A DNA stretch of 64,000 bases from JBJTUH01 sp044346175 (GTDB lineage Bacteria; Cyanobacteriota; Vampirovibrionia; Vampirovibrionales; JAJTHC01), in contig JBIIZQ010000012.1 in the NCBI GenBank assembly GCA_044346175.1, positions 1-64,000 on the forward strand, read 5' to 3'. This document shows, in pieces, positions 19,419 to 26,929 of the stretch. Position 1 is the stretch's first letter, and each line of letters starts with the position of its first letter. The notes below the pieces were generated by a model. It worked only from the letters and a program-made list of their open reading frames with translations. It was not told the DNA's origin and did no database searches. The position numbers were made by a program, and so were the translations under genes.

Positions 19419-19701
19419 AAGGTGAGGCTGTGTTCTTGTTTTTTAAATGACTGACTGTGAGTGAGCGGACGAAGCACCAAGTAAAGTGAATCTTAATCAA
19501 ACAAAACCCTAAACAACAACCATCCTAGCATAAACACATGGCTTTAGGTTGGCATGCTAAGGCTAGGATACTGGCATGCTTTATGGTATGAATCATTTTT
19601 ATAAAGTATACCTTAACGTTGGCTTTTAGTATTGTGCGTCTTTGAAATTTTGAAGTCACACCATTTGAATCATCTTTCTTAGTTTAAGAGCATGTTTCCC
19701 T

Positions 19702-20733
19702 ATGATGATGTTTGCCAATTCCTCTGTATCCTCTGCTGGGATACCCAGTGAAGTACCTATCCCATTTGCCCATGTAGCCGAAGCCACAGAAGAGCATCAC
19801 GAGACCCTTAAGCTCCCTAAAGAAACCGTGACCCGTCAAGGGCGTGTCCTTAAACTGGCGAATCATGCAGGGTTTTGCCATGGGGTGAAGAAATCTGTCA
19901 ATAAGGCTTTTGAGACCGCCAAGGAAGCCAAAGTGCAAGACCCTTATGCACCCGTTTATGTGCTTGGAGAGCTGATTCATAACCCACAAATGATTGAAAA
20001 ACTCCGTGCTGAGAATATCTTGACTGTACAGCATCTTGATGAGGTGCCTTCAGGGTCTCAGTGTGTGATACGTACCCACGGGGCACCGCCTTCCCTGTTT
20101 GAAGAAGCGGCGGCACGAGGTATTCAACTCAAAGATGCGACGTGTCCAGATGTACAACTTGTGCAACAAAAAGCGATTCAGCTTGCCCAAGAAGGCTATA
20201 CCGTCGTCATTGTAGGCAAAGCACAACACCCAGAAGTCATTGGGATTATGGCACACGCACAGGCGATTGAAGGGGCTACGATTGTTGCTATTCCTCGAGT
20301 GGAAGCGCTTGAAGCCAAACTGGCTGGTTTACCCCGTCGGCGTATTGGGGTGGTCTCGCAAACCACACAAATGGAAGGTGCTTTTTTTGACATGGTGAAG
20401 GCTCTTAGTATGATTGCTAAGGAACTCAAGGTTTTTAATACCATTTGTCCTGCCACTTACTTTAGGCAGCAGGCTGCTCAAGAGCTTACGCAATCTGTAG
20501 AATATATGGTGGTGGTAGGCGGTAAAAATAGTAGTAATACCACACACTTGGCCGAGGTTTCCCGAGATAACCAAGTGCCTGCTTGTCATGTTGAAACGGC
20601 GGCTGCTTTGGCTCAAGTGCCAGACCTGCACGAAACCCTTGCCACAGTAAAAACGATCGGTATTACCGCTGGTGCTTCTACCCCTGACTGGCTGGTACGT
20701 GATGTTATCCAGTATTTGTATGAAAACTTTTAG
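19702..20733 (+). CDS. ispH: 4-hydroxy-3-methylbut-2-enyl diphosphate reductase
   Basis: Last enzyme of the MEP isoprenoid pathway, giving IPP and DMAPP. The three cluster-binding cysteines are C59 (GFCHGV), C148 (ATCPDV) and C249 (NTICPAT). The catalytic neighbourhood shows GELIHNPQ, IRTHGAPP and GKAQHPEVIG. Some 45 residues precede the conserved core, so the N terminus is extended. The gene opens with three consecutive ATG codons and no Shine-Dalgarno sequence. It is divergent from mqnE/mqnA, so prenyl-precursor and menaquinone head-group genes share one intergenic region and may share regulation (inference). Confidence 0.96.
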   Translation: MMMFANSSVSSAGIPSEVPIPFAHVAEATEEHHETLKLPKETVTRQGRVLKLANHAGFCHGVKKSVNKAFETAKEAKVQDPYAPVYVLGELIHNPQMIEKLRAENILTVQHLDEVPSGSQCVIRTHGAPPSLFEEAAARGIQLKDATCPDVQLVQQKAIQLAQEGYTVVIVGKAQHPEVIGIMAHAQAIEGATIVAIPRVEALEAKLAGLPRRRIGVVSQTTQMEGAFFDMVKALSMIAKELKVFNTICPATYFRQQAAQELTQSVEYMVVVGGKNSSNTTHLAEVSRDNQVPACHVETAAALAQVPDLHETLATVKTIGITAGASTPDWLVRDVIQYLYENF

Positions 20734-20863
20734 GGGTGCTGAGTATTATCCTCTCTCAGGAGGAGGTCTTGTCACGTTAGGCTGAGTCAGTGGGTTTTAT
20801 ACGTTATAATCAATCCCAAAGTCATATCTTTCCCCATACTATCGCCTTTAGGATAAGCCTACT

Positions 20864-21253
20864 ATGATGATGATACGTATTCAAGGTCAAAATCTTCCTC
20901 CTGAAGTGACCCATCCCCTAGGGGTGCAAGCCCCCTCTGTGGAAACAACCCAAGGGGTAGGTCATGCAAAAACACGTAAACCCCTGCCACAGCTTGAGGA
21001 TAAAGGGGGTGTCGATGAGGCATTTCAAGCGGATATTTCCTCTGATGCCATGACACGCTACACCTTGCAGGAAAGTGTTTCTGCGGGTATGGTTGAGCGT
21101 GCCAAACGAGAAGATACCTTTGAACAGCCCGACAAAGTCGCCTATTTTAAGCAGCTTGTTGCCGAGGGCCGTGTGGGGGAGTATTTAAACACCCTTGATA
21201 CCAAAGCCATGGTGGATGCCATGTTAGCTCATCCCTTTAATCCGTTTGCCTGA
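20864..21253 (+). CDS. Small protein with FlgM-like C-terminal segment (tentative)
   Basis: A 129-residue hydrophilic protein starting with three ATG codons. The N-terminal two-thirds is low in hydrophobic content and probably disordered. The C-terminal 40 residues (PDKVAYFKQLVAEGRV, then TLDTKAMVDAMLAHPF) fit the general pattern of the anti-sigma-28 factor FlgM (KVxxLKxxIxxGxY, then a short helix ending in xxML), but with a longer linker. FlgM would hold the flagellar sigma factor inactive. No flagellar gene lies in the window, so the match may be chance. Confidence 0.4.
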   Translation: MMMIRIQGQNLPPEVTHPLGVQAPSVETTQGVGHAKTRKPLPQLEDKGGVDEAFQADISSDAMTRYTLQESVSAGMVERAKREDTFEQPDKVAYFKQLVAEGRVGEYLNTLDTKAMVDAMLAHPFNPFA

Positions 21254-21317
21254 TAACAGTATCATACGGGGGGTGAGGGATGCCACCCTGATTTAAAACA
21301 TGCTTGGGATACGATTG

Positions 21318-22595
21318 CTATCTTTTTGCGGGTGGTTTTATCTTAAGGATAAGAGGTTCCCAGTGCATGGTAAGATGTCCTTGGGCATCTCGATGAATCA
21401 TGACGAGGGTATGGTCAGGAAACCATTGCCAGCGTGTGATGCCTTCTGGAAATCGTTCCCCTGCAAGGTAGAATGAGGCTAAATTCGTGGGTTCACTGGC
21501 AATGACCATCGTGGTCACTTGCTCGGGATGGGAAGCCGTTGCGGGGCTTTTATGGAGCTGGTAAAACAAAGGATACTCGTGAAGGAGTAAAAAGGTGTAT
21601 TCGCCATTACTCAGGACAACCGAGTTGGGAACATGCCGAGGATAAAGACTTTCAGGGGTCATGAACCCCTCGGGACCTTTCCCTTCCATGTACCCTTTGC
21701 CTTGTGCAAAAGGTTTTAGAATACGGGTGGGATATTGACTCATCGTACGTTCATAGGTTCGTCGAATACTACCTTTAAAGGCCTGCAGTTGTGCCTCTGA
21801 AAGCGGTTGACCTTTGAGTGTCGGTAGAGCCTCTTGTAACATCAGGTGAAATAAACGCTCGGTATCGGTCATTTCTGGGGCAAGGGAGGGATGACTTTGA
21901 GGGGGCGAGCTTTGGTGCAAAGTATGTGCAAATTTCGTGTTGGCTGCACTGGCACTCTGGATACGAGGGTCATGAATATGTTTGGTATAGTAGGCCATGG
22001 TCATGGGGGAGCCGCCATTACCCATAAAGCTCCAAGTGTCTCCCGCTCTTTCACTGAGTACGATTTGATAAGGATGATTATTTTCAGCCACGGCTTGCCC
22101 TACCGTTGCAGCGCGGCTGTGGAGTAAAAATACGCTGGTTTCAGGGAGCCATTGTGCCAAGGCATTTTTAAAAGCGGTATCCTCTTGTTGTAATGGGATA
22201 CTCTGACGGAGGTACCCTTTTACTTTCATCGCAGCTTTCTGAGAGGATACCTGTGTATAGCCCACCATACCTGCACCATCGATATTAGGGACAACCCCCG
22301 GTATGGTATTGACGGGCGTGCTAATGCCCCCCAGTTGATAGTAGGGTTCTTCAGCGTGTCCTTGATGTTTTAAAGCACGTGTATCTTCAAAAATGTAGTT
22401 GTTAAGCCTTTGGCTACACGCTGTATCTGTTTTTTGACAAGGCTGTTGTTGTAAAATCACCATCATACGACATGCCCATACGGTGTTTTGAATACCCAAA
22501 AAGCCGATGCAAGCCCCTAGAAGCAGTAAAAGTTTTAGTGGCAAAATTTGTAGTGGCAAAATTTGTACTGTACGTAAAGAGATGAGAGAAGCCAT
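21318..22595 (-). CDS. Exported class II glutamine amidotransferase-like (Ntn hydrolase) protein
   Basis: A 425-residue product. Residues 1-41 form a signal peptide with a Leu-rich core ending VWA, and C42 follows at once (CRMMV). Class II amidotransferases of the YafJ/EgtC type use an N-terminal Cys as nucleophile. The later segment FLLHSRAATVGQAVAENNHPYQI matches the conserved HSRaaT...NxHPF glutamine-site motif. The sequence therefore suggests that signal-peptide cleavage, instead of Met removal, exposes the catalytic Cys. WxFMGNGG is also in place. The second half is unassigned. The substrate is unknown, and lipoprotein processing at C42 is unlikely because Trp sits at -2. Confidence 0.65.
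   Translation of the reverse strand: MASLISLRTVQILPLQILPLKLLLLLGACIGFLGIQNTVWACRMMVILQQQPCQKTDTACSQRLNNYIFEDTRALKHQGHAEEPYYQLGGISTPVNTIPGVVPNIDGAGMVGYTQVSSQKAAMKVKGYLRQSIPLQQEDTAFKNALAQWLPETSVFLLHSRAATVGQAVAENNHPYQIVLSERAGDTWSFMGNGGSPMTMAYYTKHIHDPRIQSASAANTKFAHTLHQSSPPQSHPSLAPEMTDTERLFHLMLQEALPTLKGQPLSEAQLQAFKGSIRRTYERTMSQYPTRILKPFAQGKGYMEGKGPEGFMTPESLYPRHVPNSVVLSNGEYTFLLLHEYPLFYQLHKSPATASHPEQVTTMVIASEPTNLASFYLAGERFPEGITRWQWFPDHTLVMIHRDAQGHLTMHWEPLILKIKPPAKR
22537..22566. repeat. Perfect 15-bp tandem duplication within a signal-peptide coding region
   Basis: AGTGGCAAAATTTGT occurs twice in direct succession. In frame it duplicates a five-residue hydrophobic unit (QILPL), lengthening the signal-peptide region of the amidotransferase-like protein. 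Confidence 0.9.
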
Positions 22596-22864
22596 AGGTT
22601 AAAGTAACACCTTTCAACAGGGAGGGTGGAAGGATGTATGAGGGTGAAGCAATGCAATCATACCATCCAGTTCATGACATTCATGGTACCATAAGCGTAG
22701 GGTTGACTGCTTTTTTTCGTGATACCCGTCCGATTCCCTTTTCAATTCACCCCTTAATTTCTATTTTTTAATGTTGAGGGTTTTGCGATAAAAACTTTTT
22801 TCTCATCTTATTTATTTGCTTTTGCGCCGTTATTGACCTCGTTAAAGAAAGTGATGTACCTGTC

Positions 22865-24247
22865 ATGATGACCCTTGAACTTTTTTCTCAGAATGTCACG
22901 CAAGGTAAGCTACCTTCTCCTCACGCCCTTGACCTTCAAACGCTTTACAATGTAAAAGCACCTGAAGTTGCTCAAGCGGTGACGGAACTCTATGCTAATC
23001 AGACTAAGTCAGGGGCTTGGAGTGCATGGTTAAATCTGCCTCATCGTGATACCATGTGGCAAGCCATGGAAGCCTTTGCTCAAGAGGTTGAGGGGCAGTT
23101 TGATGACCTCGTGATTCTGGGTATTGGGGGTTCCTGTCTTGGTGGTAAAGCCTTGATGAGTGCTTTATTGCATCCATACTGGAATAATCTTACAAAAGAA
23201 CAACGTGGTGGTAAGCCTCGGTACCACTTTATTGATAACGTTGATAGCGACCAAATTCACGGCTTGCTTGATATCCTTGACCTAAGCCGTACCTTGGTGA
23301 ATGTCATTACCAAATCGGGTACAACGGCTGAAACCATGTCTGCTATGATGCTCTTTAAAGATGCCTTGGTAGCCTCGTTAGGCGCTGATGCCGTGCGTCG
23401 TCATTTGGTGGTGACGACCGATGCCCAGAAGGGTCTGTTACGTCAATTGGCTGACCAAGAACAGTACCGCACTTTTGAAGTCCCTGATGATGTAGGCGGG
23501 CGCTTTTCTGTTTTTTGTGCGGTAGGGTTGTTGCCTGCTGCGGTGTGTGGGGTGGATATTCAGGCTTTACGGCGTGGGATTCTTGACCTTGAGCCTCATT
23601 TAAAGCATCCTGATATTCATCAAAACCCTGCCGCACAATCTGCTTTGATTCATACGACCATGTATTTCCAAGGGTATACGCAATCAGTCTTAATGCCTTA
23701 CAGTGCAAGACTTTACTGGATTGCACATTGGTATGTCCAACTTTGGGCGGAGTCCTTAGGTAAAAAGTTTAATAAGGAAGGTCAAGTGGTGCATTTAGGC
23801 TGTACTGCGATTCCTGCCGTGGGTGCTACTGACCAACACTCTCAAATCCAGCTTTATAATGAGGGTGGCTTTGATAAAGTCATCACTTTTGTGGAAGTCT
23901 CTGAGACCGACCACACCGTGACGATTCCCGCCACCGCCTATCCTCAAGTGGCTGACCTCTCCTACCTAGGGGGTAAAACCTTCCACCAGTTGATGTTGGC
24001 CGAGTTGGATGGTACTCGTGTTAGCTTGCTAAAGAATGAGCGTCCTACCTTGTCATTAAAAATTCCTAAAGTAGACGCTTACCACGTGGCACAACTCTTG
24101 TACTTCTTGGAAGTACAGACAGCATTGGCAGGTGCTTTCTTTAATGTCGACCCCTTTGACCAACCTGGGGTAGAGCTTGCTAAAAAGTACACCCATGCCT
24201 TAATGGGTAAAGCTGGCTATGAATCCTTATTGGCCGAATTGGTGTAG
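22865..24247 (+). CDS. pgi: Glucose-6-phosphate isomerase
   Basis: Interconverts glucose-6-phosphate and fructose-6-phosphate. The phosphate-binding region LVILGIGGSCLGGKAL and VNVITKSGTTAETM are clear, and VPDDVGGRFSVF with Arg and the Glu/Lys region toward the C-terminus are present. At 460 residues it is the shorter bacterial/archaeal-like PGI form (about 440-460), not the 550-residue enterobacterial type. The start is ATGATG with no Shine-Dalgarno sequence. The last 21 bp overlap the 3' end of the convergent ATP-grasp gene. Confidence 0.95.
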   Translation: MMTLELFSQNVTQGKLPSPHALDLQTLYNVKAPEVAQAVTELYANQTKSGAWSAWLNLPHRDTMWQAMEAFAQEVEGQFDDLVILGIGGSCLGGKALMSALLHPYWNNLTKEQRGGKPRYHFIDNVDSDQIHGLLDILDLSRTLVNVITKSGTTAETMSAMMLFKDALVASLGADAVRRHLVVTTDAQKGLLRQLADQEQYRTFEVPDDVGGRFSVFCAVGLLPAAVCGVDIQALRRGILDLEPHLKHPDIHQNPAAQSALIHTTMYFQGYTQSVLMPYSARLYWIAHWYVQLWAESLGKKFNKEGQVVHLGCTAIPAVGATDQHSQIQLYNEGGFDKVITFVEVSETDHTVTIPATAYPQVADLSYLGGKTFHQLMLAELDGTRVSLLKNERPTLSLKIPKVDAYHVAQLLYFLEVQTALAGAFFNVDPFDQPGVELAKKYTHALMGKAGYESLLAELV

Positions 24248-25384
24248 TACCACTTCGTGTAACGCTAATGTAGAAGATGCAAAGCCCTGTTCTGATACCA
24301 TGACAGAAGAGGGCTTTGTGTCTTCACGTAAAGCAAGCAAGCAACGTGCCATTGCCTTTGTGATGGGTTGCCCTGTTTTATATTCAACCCATAGCCATTG
24401 TGGGTTGGCGTTGATTTCTAAAAATATTAACTCGTTTTCAGGGGTAAGAATGAGGTCAATAGCACCGTAGTGTAGACCAAGGGCTTGGCATAGTGCCACG
24501 CATTTTTTCTGGATACTTTCATCAAGCGTGTAGGGCAAGATGGTATAATCTGTGGCATGTTTTCTGAAATCAGCAAGATAGGTACCTGTAACTTGAGAGT
24601 CAATACTTGCAGCAAACACCTCATCCCTTACGACCGTGACTCTTAATTCAAGACTTTTTTCAATGTAATTTTGTACCGTAACAGGGCATTGTGACAAGGA
24701 TGAAGCATAGGCTTTGAGGTCAGCTACAGATAATTGACGTGTGTAAGCCCCCTCTAGGCTGCCGTCTAAGTGTTTAGGTGCTGTGAGGGTTATGCCTAAA
24801 GCGTCTTCGAGCATACGATGGAGCCAATGGCGAAAGAGTTCCCTTTTTTTGAAGGGGCGAAAAACCGTTTTGCGCTCAAAAGACTTGATAGCCAGAGAGG
24901 TATCGTCTTGAGGGAAATAAGTTTGGAGTGTGTGCGTTTGGTCGGTTACTAGTGTGGTTGGCACGTGGAACCCAAGTTGATGGGCAATTTTGAGTTGGTA
25001 CATTTTATGATTTGCAAGACGAACCCCAGCTAAAGGGTTGAGCCATTGCATGGGATAACCCTCCCATATGGCTTGAAGACAAGCCAGTTTTTCTTGATGG
25101 CAGTAGTAGTGAAGAGGGTTTTTTAGCCAAGAAACAGGGGTGTTTTCTCCTAAACTTCTTACCCATCCTACGGTTTCTGAAGTACAAACTATGGGTTGGT
25201 TTTCAACATAAAAGGTCAATGCTTCTTGAGGATACGCCCAGCTAATTTGAAAAGTTTGCCCAGATTCTATAGGTGGGACACACTGAAGGACTGCTTGAGG
25301 ACTTAGTGTAAGGACTTCTTGGGTGAGTGCTTGCACATGTTTATCATGGGCATCCCCAAACACGATAAAATGGGCTATCGTCAT
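24227..25384 (-). CDS. MvdC/MvdD-type ATP-grasp enzyme (graspetide-like peptide maturase)
   Basis: A 385-residue ATP-grasp ligase. The C-terminal half reads PVTVQNYIEKSLELRVTVV, then VFAASIDSQ, a Tyr/Leu-rich linker, GLHYGAIDLILTPE and FLEINANPQWLWVEYKTGQPIT. These are the hallmark segments of MvdC/MvdD-family ribosomal-peptide maturases, which form ester or amide side-chain macrocycles (microviridin type). The EINANPQW region carries the Mg-binding Glu and Asn. The N-terminal half has the family's WVRSL element. Upstream on the same strand lies a 66-residue ORF that could be its substrate (25546-25746), with a hairpin between them. No transporter or acetyltransferase is adjacent. The substrate assignment is inference; the family call is firm. 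Confidence 0.85.
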   Translation of the reverse strand: MTIAHFIVFGDAHDKHVQALTQEVLTLSPQAVLQCVPPIESGQTFQISWAYPQEALTFYVENQPIVCTSETVGWVRSLGENTPVSWLKNPLHYYCHQEKLACLQAIWEGYPMQWLNPLAGVRLANHKMYQLKIAHQLGFHVPTTLVTDQTHTLQTYFPQDDTSLAIKSFERKTVFRPFKKRELFRHWLHRMLEDALGITLTAPKHLDGSLEGAYTRQLSVADLKAYASSLSQCPVTVQNYIEKSLELRVTVVRDEVFAASIDSQVTGTYLADFRKHATDYTILPYTLDESIQKKCVALCQALGLHYGAIDLILTPENELIFLEINANPQWLWVEYKTGQPITKAMARCLLALREDTKPSSVMVSEQGFASSTLALHEVVLHQFGQ

Positions 25385-25425
25385 GATGTTAATATCCGTT
25401 TATGATGGATGGGTATTGAAAACAT

Positions 25426-25466
25426 AAGAGTGGCTACTTACGTTTGATTTGGAAGTAGTCACTCTT
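25426..25466 (-). terminator. Hairpin between candidate precursor and ATP-grasp genes
   Basis: A 14-bp stem with one G-U-type mismatch (AAGAGTGRCTACTT), 13-nt loop, followed on the minus strand by ATGTTTTC. It stands 79 bp past the small ORF and 41 bp before the ATP-grasp start. A partial terminator here would give more precursor than enzyme transcript. Confidence 0.65.
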
Positions 25467-25545
25467 ATTGATGAAGGGGATGGCACACACAGAGAACACG
25501 GTATGTGTAGGGACAATACCGCTCTTGTCTTGTTTAGTGTGTGGT

Positions 25546-25746
25546 TTACTCACCATTCTGACCGCCATTTGTGTTAATCCCACTGAAGAGGTCATGCTTG
25601 AGTGTTTGAAGCGGACTTGGCGTAAAGCGTCCCATGTGATGATTGTCTTTTCCTTGGACTTTTTCAAAGGTAATGGGGCCGACATCTTTTTTTGCTTTTG
25701 CTTGAGGGAACAAAAACTTTGCAGCATTCGCAAGAGGATTTAACAT
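25546..25746 (-). CDS. Small protein, candidate ATP-grasp substrate (RiPP precursor)
   Basis: From ATG at 25746 the ORF encodes 66 residues; a TTG six bases further upstream is also possible. The N-terminal part is helical and basic (MLNPLANAAKFLFPQAKAKK), loosely recalling the PFFARFL leader helix of microviridin precursors. The C-terminal 30 residues are rich in Thr, Ser, Lys, Asp, Asn and Gly (TPSPLQTLKHD, then a GGQNGE end), side chains an ATP-grasp ligase could join. It has no Cys and no signal peptide. It is on the same strand as, and upstream of, the MvdC/MvdD-type gene, with a hairpin between. No known core motif is present, so the role is inference. Confidence 0.5.
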   Translation of the reverse strand: MLNPLANAAKFLFPQAKAKKDVGPITFEKVQGKDNHHMGRFTPSPLQTLKHDLFSGINTNGGQNGE

Positions 25747-25891
25747 GTTCAAGAGGCTTTCATTTGAAATGATAGGACATATCTACTCGTTAGCATTGCA
25801 TATAGGGCTTTTACGTGACCCTATATTGCTTATTATAAAGTTACGATTACGTTTGTGTCTAGTCTTCAATAGCCTCTTATGTATTGGTTGA

Positions 25892-26098
25892 ATAGATAAC
25901 GTTCATTCTTACAGATTATTAGGGATGACCCATGTCATTGGAAAAGCTCATACTTGGTGTATAGAGGCTTTTAACAGTCGTATTCGTCGTTATTTAACTC
26001 GTTTCAGACGAAAGAGGTTTTTTATTCCAAGTCTTTCACACATGGTAAAAGCTACACGCACTATCTTTTTCACCGCTGATTGGCAAGCCTATCTATGA
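25892..26098 (+). pseudogene. IS1-like transposase remnant (C-terminal end only)
   Basis: The open frame gives GMTHVIGKAHTWCIEAFN, then SRIRRYLTRFRRKRF, and ends at a stop at 26098. The HxxGKxHTxxIExxN...RxRxxLxRxxRK pattern is that of the end of IS1-family DDE transposases, including the catalytic Glu. Only about 65 codons remain; no N-terminal part, start or terminal inverted repeats are seen. It separates the HExxH protein from the peptide/ATP-grasp pair and marks past mobile-element activity. The exact IS family is less certain than its being a transposase end. Confidence 0.55.
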
Positions 26099-26118
26099 TA
26101 GTGTGTAACACCCATTGT

Positions 26119-26706
26119 TTACTTCGCACGTTCGATACGTCGTACAACATTTTCAGGGGATTCAATATGGTTTCCTTTTGCAAATTCTGAGGCACATTCC
26201 TTAGCGTAAGGGGATATGCTAGTTACAGTTGGAAAGTACCGCTTAAATTGCGGGTCGTTTTTTACCATAGCATGGTATCTTACCTTTTCTGCGTCAACTT
26301 CTTGGATACAAAACGAGTTGTCAAAATAGATATTTTCTTGTTGTGTGGGTGTATAGCCCTTACGCCCTAAAAGCCCGTTAATTTCTCGATGCCGTAACTC
26401 ATGTTTAAATGCACCTAGCACCATGAGTCCTTCATCTATCTTGGGGTATGTTTTTCTGTAGATATTAAGCTGCTTTTGAATATTCGTACGATTGAAAAGA
26501 ATTGTGTTAGGTTTTTCAAAGTCATAGGCGGCAACGCTCTGGTCTGCATGTGGGTTTGGTTCGACACTTACACCCGTTGGGAATACCTCGCCATATTTTT
26601 GAAACAGTTTTCTGGCATCTGCCGTAGCCTTTTTTGCTTCATCTGTCGTTTTAATACCATTTTGCTTTGTACGATTTTCGTTAGCACGTGTATTGTGGAC
26701 TTTCAT
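26119..26706 (-). CDS. Putative zinc metallopeptidase-like protein (HExxH)
   Basis: A 195-residue hydrophilic protein of no recognised family. Its most informative segment is LGAFKHELRHREINGLLG, where H102-E103-L-R-H106 forms an HExxH zinc-binding motif on a predicted helix. Thirty residues later comes QEVDAEKVRYHAM, which resembles the ExxAD/E helix giving the third ligand in gluzincin-type peptidases. There is no signal peptide, so it would act in the cytoplasm. It lies on the same strand as the peptide/ATP-grasp pair, beyond a transposase remnant. It could process a leader peptide or be unrelated; nothing decides this. Confidence 0.55.
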   Translation of the reverse strand: MKVHNTRANENRTKQNGIKTTDEAKKATADARKLFQKYGEVFPTGVSVEPNPHADQSVAAYDFEKPNTILFNRTNIQKQLNIYRKTYPKIDEGLMVLGAFKHELRHREINGLLGRKGYTPTQQENIYFDNSFCIQEVDAEKVRYHAMVKNDPQFKRYFPTVTSISPYAKECASEFAKGNHIESPENVVRRIERAK

Positions 26707-26929
26707 ATGCTTTTGCCTATCTGCGTGTGTTTACTTTAGGGATGAACGACACTGAATGTGGTTTCGCCTGACGCTTTTGCGTATGCACACTCGTCAAAAG
26801 GGACAAACAGCTTTCAAGCTCAATGTCTTTGTTGCTTTAAATAAACACCCGCTACCAAAGAGAAATGTGTATTAGGTTACAAACGAACGCTCATCAGATA
26901 AAAATGCACCTAGGAAGTACGAAGAAGGT

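Noticed and set aside
25471..25743. Plus-strand ORF of 91 codons opposite the candidate precursor peptide
   Set aside because: It is Cys-rich and erratic in composition, begins inside the hairpin, and is antisense to a better minus-strand ORF with regular codon use.
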